A stretch of DNA of 64,000 bases, taken from assembly GCF_001748365.1 (NCBI RefSeq), contig NZ_BDHH01000012.1, forward strand, positions 12,291-76,290, given 5' to 3'. This document shows positions 29,947 through 38,208 of this stretch, piece after piece. The DNA is from Fusibacter sp. 3D3. Lineage in GTDB: Bacteria; Bacillota; Clostridia; Peptostreptococcales; Acidaminobacteraceae. The position numbers were made by a program, and so were the translations under genes. Positions within the stretch are counted from its first letter, which is position 1; every line of letters begins with the position of its first letter. Under the pieces are notes generated by a model. That model had not been told where the DNA came from, made no database searches, and saw only the letters and a list, made by a program, of their open reading frames with translations.

Positions 29947-31740
29947 CTATTGAACCACTGGAAATCCTTTGTTTGCCCATCCCATTGGCGCATTTGATGC
30001 CATACCCATACCACCGTTTAACGAGACTGCTTGATAGCCCATTAAACGAAGTGCTGCTGTGGCTTGACCTGCTGTTTGACCTGTATAGCAGTAAACCACA
30101 ATGGTTTTATCCTTTGGTAAATTTGTGAATTCAGAAATCATCGTCTTTCCAAAAGGTATATTCATTGCACCTTTGATATGACCGAGCGCAAAATCATCTG
30201 CTTTTCTAATGGATAAGATATAGATACTTTCATCATCAGCATCTACCATTGCTTTAAGGTCATCTTCAGATACTTTATAGTTTTTATACGGCGTTTCGGA
30301 AAGCGCAGCCATGCCCTCATAATATGCTGTAAGTGCCGCTTGAATCGGTGCAGAGATTTCAGTGACAGCACTGCCTACTGGCGTTACATCCGTAGCTGTC
30401 ACAGCATCTATGCCATCCACTTTAGAGATACCAAGATTCCAACCCAAGTTGACACTTCTTGCATCAAATCCAGCTACATTTAAAGTCGTCACAGCCTGAC
30501 CAGCGGTTTGACCTGTATAACAGTACACAAATACAGGCTTGTCGCTTGGAATATTAACCAAGTTTTCGCTGATTGCAGTGCCCCAAGGTAAATTGATTGC
30601 ACCCTTGATATGACCTTTAGCATAATCATCAGCACTTCTAATATCTATAATCGTTGCAGTTTCCTCTGCTACCACTTTTGAAACGAATTCATCTTGTGCA
30701 ATTTTATAACTGTGATCTGGCATATTTGCATAGAGTTCTTCTACCTTACTGATGGCATCGCTCTCAACTGGAAATCCTTTATTCGCCCAACCCGCTGGTG
30801 CATTTGCTGCCATGCCCATGCCTGCATTTAACGAAACGGCATCATAACCCATCAACCGCAGTGCAGCTGTGGTTTGTCCTGCTGTTTGACCAGTATAACA
30901 GTAAACGACAATCGTTTTGTCTTTAGGCAATGATGAGAATGAACTCGCCATATCTTTCCCAAAAGGAATATTACTTGCACCAGCTATATGGCCAATCGCA
31001 TAATCCTTAGCACTTCGTATAGACAAGATATAAATGCTGTCATCAGATGCATCTACCATCTCTTTTAACCCGTCTTCAGAAATTTTATAGTTCTTGTATT
31101 TGGAATCTGCCACTGCGCTTAAACCTTCATAATAAGCGGTTAAAGCCGTTTGGACATCTGCATTAATTTCAGTGACGCCACTTGTGAGTGTTGCTGCATC
31201 TGTAACGGTTACAGCATCCACGCCATCCACTTTGGATATGCCTAAATTCCATCCTAAATTGACGCTTCTTGCATCAAAGCCTGCATAATTAAGCGTCATT
31301 ACTGCTTGACCCGCAGTTTGACCCGTGTAGCAGTAAACATAGAGTGGTTTATCCTTAGGAATACTATTTAGACCTTCTGCAATTGCAGGCCCCCAAGGTA
31401 AATTGACAGCGCCCTTAATATGACCTTTGCCATAATCTTCGCCGCTTCTGATATCTATAATCGTCATTGCTTCATCTGCAACTACTTTTGAAACAAACTC
31501 ATCTTGCTTAATTTTATAGCTATGATCTGGCATATTTTCAAAATAAGCCATTACTTTTTCGTCTGCACTATTGGCCTCAGCATCTGATGGTGCAGTTTCC
31601 GATGAACTCTCTTCAGCCGTTGCGGGAGCTGATGCATCGTTCACTTCCATCGTTGCTTGTGGTTCTTCCGATTTCGCACAGGCTGTAGTTGAAATAATTA
31701 ACATCAATGTCAGTAAAATTGCCAACACTTTCTTATTCAT
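29947..31740 (-). CDS. Lipoprotein with four rhodanese domains
   Basis: 597 residues. Signal peptide with lipobox STTAC, Cys21, then an acidic/Ser linker, then four rhodanese domains. Each has an intact active-site loop CYTGQTAG (Cys137, Cys281, Cys407, Cys551) and a DIRS or SIRS N-terminal motif. Domains 1 and 3, and 2 and 4, are nearly identical: the repeat period is exactly 270 residues, so this is a recent in-frame duplication of a two-domain protein. It acts outside the membrane, presumably on sulfane sulfur. The ATG at 31740 has GGGAGG upstream. 27 nt downstream of the two-domain rhodanese lipoprotein, same strand. Confidence 0.9.
   Translation of the reverse strand: MNKKVLAILLTLMLIISTTACAKSEEPQATMEVNDASAPATAEESSSETAPSDAEANSADEKVMAYFENMPDHSYKIKQDEFVSKVVADEAMTIIDIRSGEDYGKGHIKGAVNLPWGPAIAEGLNSIPKDKPLYVYCYTGQTAGQAVMTLNYAGFDARSVNLGWNLGISKVDGVDAVTVTDAATLTSGVTEINADVQTALTAYYEGLSAVADSKYKNYKISEDGLKEMVDASDDSIYILSIRSAKDYAIGHIAGASNIPFGKDMASSFSSLPKDKTIVVYCYTGQTAGQTTAALRLMGYDAVSLNAGMGMAANAPAGWANKGFPVESDAISKVEELYANMPDHSYKIAQDEFVSKVVAEETATIIDIRSADDYAKGHIKGAINLPWGTAISENLVNIPSDKPVFVYCYTGQTAGQAVTTLNVAGFDARSVNLGWNLGISKVDGIDAVTATDVTPVGSAVTEISAPIQAALTAYYEGMAALSETPYKNYKVSEDDLKAMVDADDESIYILSIRKADDFALGHIKGAMNIPFGKTMISEFTNLPKDKTIVVYCYTGQTAGQATAALRLMGYQAVSLNGGMGMASNAPMGWANKGFPVVQ
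29950..31545 (-). repeat. 810-bp internal tandem duplication in the four-rhodanese gene
   Basis: Two consecutive copies, residues about 66-335 and 336-597, with the same phase and no indel between the aligned Cys positions. Strong nucleotide similarity is visible, for example GTTTGACC(T/C)GTATA around each active-site loop. Confidence 0.8.
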
Positions 31741-31766
31741 AATAGCCTCCCAATTTGAGCTGTAGA

Positions 31767-32663
31767 TCACGAGCCGTCTTGTTGTGTGATCGGTGCCTTT
31801 TCTTCCGCTGGAACCGTCACATCTGTCTTAGATGACCATTCAAGCCAAGCGCCATCATATACTTTAACATTTGTAAATCCCGCTTCTTCTAAAAGCACAA
31901 ATGTCTGTGTCGCTCTAAAAGACGATTTACAGTAGAGTAGAATCGTATCCTCTTTTTTTAGCCCTAAATCTTGATAGAACAATTTAATATCCCTACTGGA
32001 CATAAAGGACCCGTCACTATAGAGGTTCTTAGTATGTGGATAGAGTATCGCACCTTTAATATAACCCGCTTGATATTCTGCAATAGATCTGACATCTACG
32101 ATTTTTACGGTGTCACTTGGCTGTTCTACTTGCAGTTTCATTTCATCATAAGATGCCATAAGTGACGGATTAGCCTCTTTAACTGTGTATACAGCAGCTT
32201 CTAAAGAGGGCTTCTCTTTGGTAATTTCAAGTCCTGCCTTAACCAGTGCGCTTGCACCACCATTGACAACCATGATGTTTTCATGTCCGTAAACTCTGAA
32301 AGACCATAATATACGGCTTGAATTTACGCCATCATTGTCATCATAGATATATATTGTTTTTTCCGAAGAAATGCCCTTTGCGCCTACCACTTTTTCAAAA
32401 AGCACTTGATCAATCAGCATAGACTTTTCATCTACAAGCTCTGAAGGGGCTAGATCAATAGCACCTTTAAGATGGCCTTTCGCATAAGCTTCCTCGCCTC
32501 TGGCATCGATGACAATCACCTCTGGATTGTCTGTATAAACAGTCCCTACTTGGCTGGCTTCCACAACATTCAGCGTTCCCGAATACGCAGTATCCGGCGT
32601 ACAGCCTGAAGTCGTTAGAAGGAGCGTCAAAATCAAGAGGACTGCCCATTTCCTTTTCGTCAT
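31767..32663 (-). CDS. Two-domain rhodanese lipoprotein (thiosulfate sulfurtransferase-like)
   Basis: 298 residues. Lipobox TTSGC with Cys21. The N-terminal rhodanese domain has DARGEEAYAKGHLKGAID but an active-site loop without Cys (YIYDDNDG), so it is structural. The C-terminal domain has LLYCKSSFRATQ with the catalytic Cys. This inactive/active pairing is the layout of classical sulfurtransferases. RBS TGGAGG before the ATG at 32663. First gene of the rhodanese pair. Confidence 0.87.
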   Translation of the reverse strand: MTKRKWAVLLILTLLLTTSGCTPDTAYSGTLNVVEASQVGTVYTDNPEVIVIDARGEEAYAKGHLKGAIDLAPSELVDEKSMLIDQVLFEKVVGAKGISSEKTIYIYDDNDGVNSSRILWSFRVYGHENIMVVNGGASALVKAGLEITKEKPSLEAAVYTVKEANPSLMASYDEMKLQVEQPSDTVKIVDVRSIAEYQAGYIKGAILYPHTKNLYSDGSFMSSRDIKLFYQDLGLKKEDTILLYCKSSFRATQTFVLLEEAGFTNVKVYDGAWLEWSSKTDVTVPAEEKAPITQQDGS

Positions 32664-32960
32664 ATAAACCTCCATAAACGAATTTGTGAGATTGCTTTGG
32701 AGTACATTGTTAAATCGTAAACAATCCATGTGATAACAACCACATTTCTTATATCCATTATATGATAATATTTTCAGCTTTGGCCATCACATTTCCTTAT
32801 ACAACATTCTATATTGCCATGATAGAAATTTAACACACTTTTCTATGGGACTGTACATTAAAGTCTAATTTCAGTATGATAAAAGAGATTCATTTTATTT
32901 ATACGAAGGCATCCGTCATCGTCGTTACATTTTTAGTATTTTTATTAAAGAAGGTTAAAT
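32664..32960. other. A/T-rich divergent intergenic region
   Basis: 297 nt between the rhodanese lipoprotein gene and the glycosyltransferase gene. It must hold promoters for both. I see no clear consensus pair and no stem longer than 7 bp; no gene is supported. Confidence 0.5.
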
Positions 32961-34604
32961 ATGCATCCATTTTCTAATAGAAAAATTGATTTTATAAAAC
33001 TCACAGCTTATGGGCTTATGCTTTTATTCTTCGTCCTAAACCTCTTTTCACTAACACACTTTCCTTTGGTCCACTCGGATGAAATCTGGTTAAAAGGACT
33101 TTCGCTTGAAGTTTGGCATCAAAAGCAGTTTGGGGTTACAGAGCCTTTTTTTAATCTCTATCCTAGGGTCGCGCATCCTTTTAGATGGCTCTTTAACATC
33201 GTGCAACTTGGCTTCATTGGTCTCTTTGGCAATGCACTATTTAGCGTGCGACTCCTCTCCCTAGTTGCCTCCACTTTGAGTCTTTTAACCTTTTATAAGA
33301 TTCTACATTATGAAATGCAGTCAAAGACCTATTCGATTACAGGATTATTACTGCTCATGCTGAACATTCAGTGGCTTTACGCTTCACATTTTGGGCGTCA
33401 AGAAGCACTCATCATGCTCTTTATGCTGCTCAGTTATTGGTTTTGCATCCTTCTAAAAAAGCCCAAATTACTGGCCTTGATCGTCCTGATCGCCATTGGC
33501 ATTCACCCCAATAGCTTTCTGATCGGCTTAATGCTTTTTGCACTATTTTCCTATCAAATCTATAAGAAGCAACGTCCCACAAAAGACCTCATTGAGTTCA
33601 TATTTTATCTCGTGATGGGATTCATCGCTTACTTGGGATTTGGATTCCTTATGGCACCTGATTTCCTTACACGTTACTTGAGTTTTGGCGCAAGTCTTGG
33701 TGTAGATGCGGTTCCCATGAGTCGCCTCCAAAATTACTACTGGTTTTGGGTTAAACTCTATCACCAAATTGGGGGCACTTATGAACTCTTTAACATCAAA
33801 ATAGAACTTTTAACATTGGGATTCCTCATTATTTTCATGCCACTGGCATTTCTCATGAGAAGTGTGTTTCATACATTAAATCCAAACTGGACTAAACACG
33901 ATAAGCATATTGAACCTATCGAACATGTCCAATTCATTAAATTAGCTAAAAACCGCATTCTTTTACCACCGCTTTATTTTGAATCTAATATAGCACTCGT
34001 GAGCATCCTTTTTGGCATATTTATCATAGGACGTAATAATCAAACTTCAGTGGTGTTTTTATTGCCATTCCTCATTTTAACATGGCTCAATTTAATGCCA
34101 AAATTACGTTTTACAAAAGGGATTAGTGTAATCCTTGTACTCTTTGCACTGATTAATCTACAGAGCGACTTGAGAGACTATGCCATGAGATTTCCCTATG
34201 CTGAAAGTTATGAAAGTACACAGGAAAAGATCAACGCCGTTATCCCAAAAGAAGCCATAATATTAGGCAATATAAATGTCATGGAAGGTTTCAATCCAAA
34301 TCAGTTTTACGATATTAGAAACCTTGCCTATTTAGAGGTAAAACAAATCACCTTGCAAGCTTATATAAAAGAAAGACATATAAACTATATAATCATCCAT
34401 GATGAAATGGATTATATCGCCAGTTGTTCGCCCAAGTGGGATTTTCTCTATGACAATATGACCTATTGGGATGAGCTCAAGACCTACCTATCGACTCACA
34501 CTGAACTTATAGCTGAAATTGATAATCCCCTTTACGCCATGAGAATTTCTAAATACGCCGGGACCTATCCTTGGCAAACTAAAATATACCGCATTCTGCC
34601 ATAA
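32961..34604 (+). CDS. ArnT/PMT-like membrane glycosyltransferase
   Basis: 547 residues with about 10-12 transmembrane helices in the first 420 and a soluble C-terminal part. The first large loop carries the acidic DE pair in VHSDEIW, the position of the catalytic/metal site in GT39/GT83 lipid-linked sugar transferases, followed by HPFRWLFNIVQLGFIGLFGN and SVRLLSLVASTLSL. It probably moves a polyprenyl-linked sugar to an acceptor at the outer face; acceptor unknown. RBS AAGAAGG. Followed by a terminator. Confidence 0.78.
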   Translation: MHPFSNRKIDFIKLTAYGLMLLFFVLNLFSLTHFPLVHSDEIWLKGLSLEVWHQKQFGVTEPFFNLYPRVAHPFRWLFNIVQLGFIGLFGNALFSVRLLSLVASTLSLLTFYKILHYEMQSKTYSITGLLLLMLNIQWLYASHFGRQEALIMLFMLLSYWFCILLKKPKLLALIVLIAIGIHPNSFLIGLMLFALFSYQIYKKQRPTKDLIEFIFYLVMGFIAYLGFGFLMAPDFLTRYLSFGASLGVDAVPMSRLQNYYWFWVKLYHQIGGTYELFNIKIELLTLGFLIIFMPLAFLMRSVFHTLNPNWTKHDKHIEPIEHVQFIKLAKNRILLPPLYFESNIALVSILFGIFIIGRNNQTSVVFLLPFLILTWLNLMPKLRFTKGISVILVLFALINLQSDLRDYAMRFPYAESYESTQEKINAVIPKEAIILGNINVMEGFNPNQFYDIRNLAYLEVKQITLQAYIKERHINYIIIHDEMDYIASCSPKWDFLYDNMTYWDELKTYLSTHTELIAEIDNPLYAMRISKYAGTYPWQTKIYRILP

Positions 34605-34625
34605 GCAGAAGCGGTATATTTTTTT
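34581..34625 (+). terminator. Terminator after the glycosyltransferase (copy 1 of a duplicated hairpin)
   Basis: AAAATATACCGC pairs with GCGGTATATTTT, plus TTCTG/CAGAA in the inner part, followed by T6. The same 43 nt occurs at 35747-35789. Confidence 0.8.
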
Positions 34626-34722
34626 GTTCTATTCAATGGGCTGTTTTTAATGGCAATCATTTAAAGAGTAACCGTTCAGATAAGATTTCGAATTTATAGA
34701 AATTCAAGGCATGAAAGCATCA

Positions 34723-34914
34723 CTATTTTTTTCTCTTATTCCAAATAAAGTAACTGCTTATCACCAGACACAACAAGAAAATTTGATAGAGGACTACCCC
34801 ATAAATAGTATGAAGTAACCCTGTTATAAAACCAACCACTGCAAAAATGCAGTAAGCGACCATAAACCATGCTATATGTCTGGATTCTTTTGTTTTGAAT
34901 ATCTTGTCAAGCAT
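34723..34914 (-). CDS. Small two-helix membrane protein
   Basis: 63 residues with two transmembrane segments (about 14-34 and 40-58) and a basic end NKRKK. No recognised family. It starts directly after the stop of the secreted-protein gene (TAATATG), so the two are one unit. A partner such as an immunity or accessory protein is possible but not shown. A degenerate second copy of its 3' part lies at 35810-35875. Confidence 0.6.
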   Translation of the reverse strand: MLDKIFKTKESRHIAWFMVAYCIFAVVGFITGLLHTIYGVVLYQIFLLCLVISSYFIWNKRKK

Positions 34915-34915
34915 A

Positions 34916-35539
34916 TTAACGCACCAAAAATGTCTTGTATTGAGTCCCAGCAGAAGTCCAAGCAGAATTAGGATCAGCTCTTCTCCAAGTTTTAGTTTTA
35001 TAAGTTATCCACTCATTCATTTTCGTAACTCTTCCATTAGCTAAATTTTCTTCCCACTTTATCTTTTTCTTCTTATCAACGCTTATTTTAATTGCATCAA
35101 ATGAGATGTAAGGTGCAACATTTGACGTTGCAAATGCAACGTCTGAAACAAACATTGCCAACCCTAGTTTTTTTGCTATAAGAGCATATCCTTTTTTTTT
35201 CGTAAGCGTAGAGGCAGTCACTTTCAATGCACTTTTAGTCAATCCCCCACCCAACAAATAAAAACCGATCTCTAATTCTTTTGCAGCCATTTTCACAGCT
35301 GCCTTCATGTCTTCTTCATCAATAATTGTACTCGTATGATAACTGTATTCTGTTTCAGTATAATAATACCTAGATTTACTAGATCTTGTTTCAATCCCAT
35401 TATTTTCATCTGCTTCTTCAAAATTAACTTCTGTTTTTCCATTCACTGTTAAACTCAAAGAATTTTCAAATGCAAAAGAAGGCATAATCGTTGTAAATAC
35501 TACTGCAAAGGCTAATGCTAATATTCTAATTTTTTTCAT
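34916..35539 (-). CDS. Secreted protein of unknown function with hydrophobic central region
   Basis: 207 residues. Signal peptide about 1-26 ending PSFAFENS (cleavage likely after the Ala). The mature part has a hydrophilic start, a Gly-rich hydrophobic region (GFYLLGGGLTKSALKV ... GLAMFVSDVAFA) and a basic aromatic C-terminus (WRRADPNSAWTSAGTQ). The ATG at 35539 has GGAGG upstream. Coupled to a two-helix membrane protein. This layout (exported peptide plus small membrane partner) is compatible with a bacteriocin/immunity pair, but I see no known bacteriocin motif. Confidence 0.6.
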   Translation of the reverse strand: MKKIRILALAFAVVFTTIMPSFAFENSLSLTVNGKTEVNFEEADENNGIETRSSKSRYYYTETEYSYHTSTIIDEEDMKAAVKMAAKELEIGFYLLGGGLTKSALKVTASTLTKKKGYALIAKKLGLAMFVSDVAFATSNVAPYISFDAIKISVDKKKKIKWEENLANGRVTKMNEWITYKTKTWRRADPNSAWTSAGTQYKTFLVR

Positions 35540-35706
35540 TTGCTTCCTCCAATATCGTCTTATGTTATTCATTATGAGAAACATGCCTCGTTACCCTCAC
35601 CAGTGTCTAATTACTCTCCCCCTTTGTGCAATCACTATAAAAAGACTATTACCTTGAACCCACTATAAAAACATTATCATTTCAATTTACACTTTACAAC
35701 CCCACT

Positions 35707-35744
35707 GGCCTAATTGGAACAAATTGCGGCCTAATTGGAACAAA
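35707..35744. repeat. Tandem 17-bp repeats, possible remnant of an IS21-type end
   Basis: GGCCTAATTGGAACAAA occurs twice (35707-35723 and 35728-35744), 21 nt apart. Further upstream, CACTATAAAAA also occurs twice (about 35630-35680). Multiple short direct repeats are typical of IS21-family ends, but no transposase is present here. Confidence 0.5.
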
Positions 35745-35746
35745 AT

Positions 35747-35789
35747 AAAATATACCGCATTCTGCCATAAGCAGAAGCGGTATATTTTT
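35747..35789. repeat. Second copy of the glycosyltransferase terminator
   Basis: 43 nt identical to 34581-34623, including the full hairpin. It lies 1.17 kb further on, with no gene end next to it, so it arose by duplication. Confidence 0.85.
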
Positions 35790-35809
35790 AATTTTTATGC
35801 CAAATTTTA

Positions 35810-35875
35810 TAACTTGCTATCACCAAGCACAACAAGAAAATTTGATAGAGGATTACTCCATAATAAAGTATGAAG
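35810..35875 (-). pseudogene. Degenerate copy of the 3' part of the small membrane protein gene
   Basis: Closely matches 34750-34815 (the stretch CAACAAGAAAATTTGATAGA is identical) with several substitutions and small gaps. No start and no complete frame. With the duplicated terminator next to it, it shows that the 34.6-35.7 kb segment was duplicated or inserted. Confidence 0.65.
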
Positions 35876-35886
35876 CCTTCTATCCT

Positions 35887-37137
35887 CTATTCTCTATAAA
35901 ACCTTTTTCCTCTAATCACAAGGTTTTCACCAAGCTCATCTCTAATTTCAAGTTTATCATACGCCAATTGAATATTTCTCGATAATGACACTTCATCTTC
36001 CCCTGTGATAATCATATAACCAGCACGTTGTGATGCGTTTTCAATGGGTTCAATCGTATCGCCCATCTTAAAATTATACCCAAGTTGGTACACAAAATCG
36101 TATGCCAACAACGCTTCCATAGGTGTCATCTTGCTGATTTCCCCCGCATTGCAAAAGAAAAGTTGAGTGCTAAACAGTGGAGATTTAACTTTATATTCAT
36201 ATGCCTTTACTTCACTTTTATCATAATCTAAATTATGACAGCCTTCTATAGCGAGATCAAGCACATCAATCCCTGTAACCAGCGGAATCGTCACATCTTC
36301 ATAAGCACCCCCTAACCTGCACGCGATCTCATTGACCATAACCCCTTGATTGCCTACAAGATATTGAAAGTAAATAGGCCCTTCATGAATGTTAAAAACT
36401 TTACAAATTTGTGTCGTGATCTCAATAATCTCTTTTTCATATTGCGCCAAATGGATTGAAGGGTACTCATGCGCAATACAGACGCCAATATGCACTTCTG
36501 GTGAAAATGTGACTCGATCCGTGATGGTGAATATTTTAGTCACGCCATCAACCACCCATCCACTTACCGTAATTTCTTTATTTTCATAATAGGATTCCAC
36601 CAAAATTTCATCTTGCCTTGAATAACTGAGCACATGCTCAAACTTTTCACGAATCTCCTTTATGGAATCCAATTTATAGATACCACGCTGGCCTTGAGAG
36701 TCCAATGGTTTGATCACATAAGGCGGTGTGACATGCTCAAGTGCACTTTCCTCAAATTGCTTTGAAATAATCGCAAAAGGCACTGTGGGTATATTAAAAG
36801 CTATAAATCTATTTTTCATATACTTTTTATCAGTGACCCATAGAGCGGTCTCTGAACTTATAAAACTCGGTAAATTCAATTGTTCGCAGACCTTTGATAC
36901 CACATAAACAGGTTGATCTGTCCCAACCGTTAGAATGCCTTGAACCCTTTGCTCTATGGCACACTCTAAAATCTCAGAAGTGTTAAAAGCATCTGCAAGC
37001 ACAGCAATATCTGCAAGTGCCTTGCCTTTTGAGGCCTCTAAGTAGTCTGCCACCACCGTTTCATAACCCATATCCTTCATTTTGAGGATGCCGTTGATTT
37101 GGCAGCTCCCCGCACCAACCATTAACAATCGCTTCAT
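35887..37137 (-). CDS. ATP-grasp ligase family protein
   Basis: 416 residues. An N-terminal Rossmann-like domain (RLLMVGAGSCQINGILKMKD) precedes the ATP-grasp fold, with PPYVIKPLDSQGQRGIYKL as the ATP-binding Lys/Gly-rich region and VNEIACRLGGAYEDVTIP as the metal-binding Glu/Asn region. It forms a carboxylate-amine or carboxylate-thiol bond; substrate unknown. RBS GAGGGAAGG. Its first 77 nt overlap the end of the GT2 gene. Confidence 0.82.
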   Translation of the reverse strand: MKRLLMVGAGSCQINGILKMKDMGYETVVADYLEASKGKALADIAVLADAFNTSEILECAIEQRVQGILTVGTDQPVYVVSKVCEQLNLPSFISSETALWVTDKKYMKNRFIAFNIPTVPFAIISKQFEESALEHVTPPYVIKPLDSQGQRGIYKLDSIKEIREKFEHVLSYSRQDEILVESYYENKEITVSGWVVDGVTKIFTITDRVTFSPEVHIGVCIAHEYPSIHLAQYEKEIIEITTQICKVFNIHEGPIYFQYLVGNQGVMVNEIACRLGGAYEDVTIPLVTGIDVLDLAIEGCHNLDYDKSEVKAYEYKVKSPLFSTQLFFCNAGEISKMTPMEALLAYDFVYQLGYNFKMGDTIEPIENASQRAGYMIITGEDEVSLSRNIQLAYDKLEIRDELGENLVIRGKRFYRE

Positions 37138-37843
37138 GATATGCCTTCCCTCGATTAATCTTGTTAAACAAATGCGGTATGCCGTAATAGAGATGTAAGT
37201 TCAACCCGAGTTTAATTAATTTGCTCAAGTCATAACCCGATTTCCCCTGCAAGCGCAAATGCCGTGTAACGTCTACATTCCCCACTTTTTGAGCATAGGG
37301 CAAAAGTTCGGCACTAATATACACAAACTTTTTATCGCCGTTTAAAATTTGACGATAAAGCGATTTCTTAACAACCCTGAAACTACTCACGCGGAGACCT
37401 TTAAGGTTTTTAAACCGCCATTTAAAAAAGCGTGCAATACATCCTGAGCCTTTTTTTCGGTATGAAGGGTCATTATAAGACTTGTAAATACCAAAGATGA
37501 GATCATATGATTGTGCGATCAAAGGTATAAATTTGAGCAAATCTTCTATATCGTGCTGACCATCATCATCTATTGTGAGAACATACTCACCTATGCAGTA
37601 ATGAAGCCCCAGATATATAGCCATTTGCTGCCCTTGATTAGAACTCAATCTGATGCCTTTAACCCTCTCATTTTCTTTTGAAATGCTTTCGATGACCCGC
37701 CAGCTCTGGTCACTACTACAATCATCCACCAGTATAAGCTCATAGGCCATTCCATGTTCTAAGAAGAAGTTTGAAAGTCTTTTTACCATGAATTCAATTG
37801 TATTTTCGCTGTTAAAAACAGGTACTACCACTGAAAAATCCAA
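37061..37843 (-). CDS. Glycosyltransferase family 2
   Basis: 260 residues. GT-A fold with SVVVPVFNSENTI and VDDCSSDQSW near the N-terminus (first DD), DDDGQHDIED (metal-binding DxD), and a C-terminal basic segment. TTG start with AAAGGAG 7 nt upstream. No transmembrane helices at the C-terminus, unlike ArnC/GtrB types. Overlaps the ATP-grasp gene by 77 nt; both probably work on one surface glycan or secondary product. Confidence 0.82.
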   Translation of the reverse strand: MDFSVVVPVFNSENTIEFMVKRLSNFFLEHGMAYELILVDDCSSDQSWRVIESISKENERVKGIRLSSNQGQQMAIYLGLHYCIGEYVLTIDDDGQHDIEDLLKFIPLIAQSYDLIFGIYKSYNDPSYRKKGSGCIARFFKWRFKNLKGLRVSSFRVVKKSLYRQILNGDKKFVYISAELLPYAQKVGNVDVTRHLRLQGKSGYDLSKLIKLGLNLHLYYGIPHLFNKINRGKAYHEAIVNGWCGELPNQRHPQNEGYGL

Positions 37844-37962
37844 AACAGACTCCTTTCAAATAAAATATGTAACGGTTGTAATTGAACCCTTAACCAATAT
37901 CTGATACACTTAATTTATCCACATAAAACCTTAGAACATTCACATTGAAAAGGATGGGCCTT

Positions 37963-38181
37963 ATGAACAGATTAGATTGCTTTGGCGATATTTGCCCGAT
38001 ACCACTCCTAAAAATGCAAAATGAAATCAAGCATTTGAATAAAGGAGAGTCTTTTCAAATGGTTGTAGATCACAGTTGTGTCATCGAATCCATAAAGGAA
38101 AATTTAAAAAAGAGCACTCTGATCTATGAAATCGACGAAGTGCTCAATGGAGTCTGGGAAATAACCATAACCAAGGTATGA
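37963..38181 (+). CDS. TusA-family sulfur carrier protein
   Basis: 72 residues with the sulfur-accepting Cys in DICPIP (Cys11; Cys6 also present) and the fold end VWEITITKV. It carries persulfide sulfur. The ATG at 37963 is chosen from the alignment with TusA (MNRLDCFG); an earlier ATG at 37954 is the alternative. Stand-alone, convergent with the LysR gene that borders the sulfur operon. Confidence 0.85.
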   Translation: MNRLDCFGDICPIPLLKMQNEIKHLNKGESFQMVVDHSCVIESIKENLKKSTLIYEIDEVLNGVWEITITKV

Positions 38182-38208
38182 ATCCTCGATTCACTCACAA
38201 GCAGGGCA

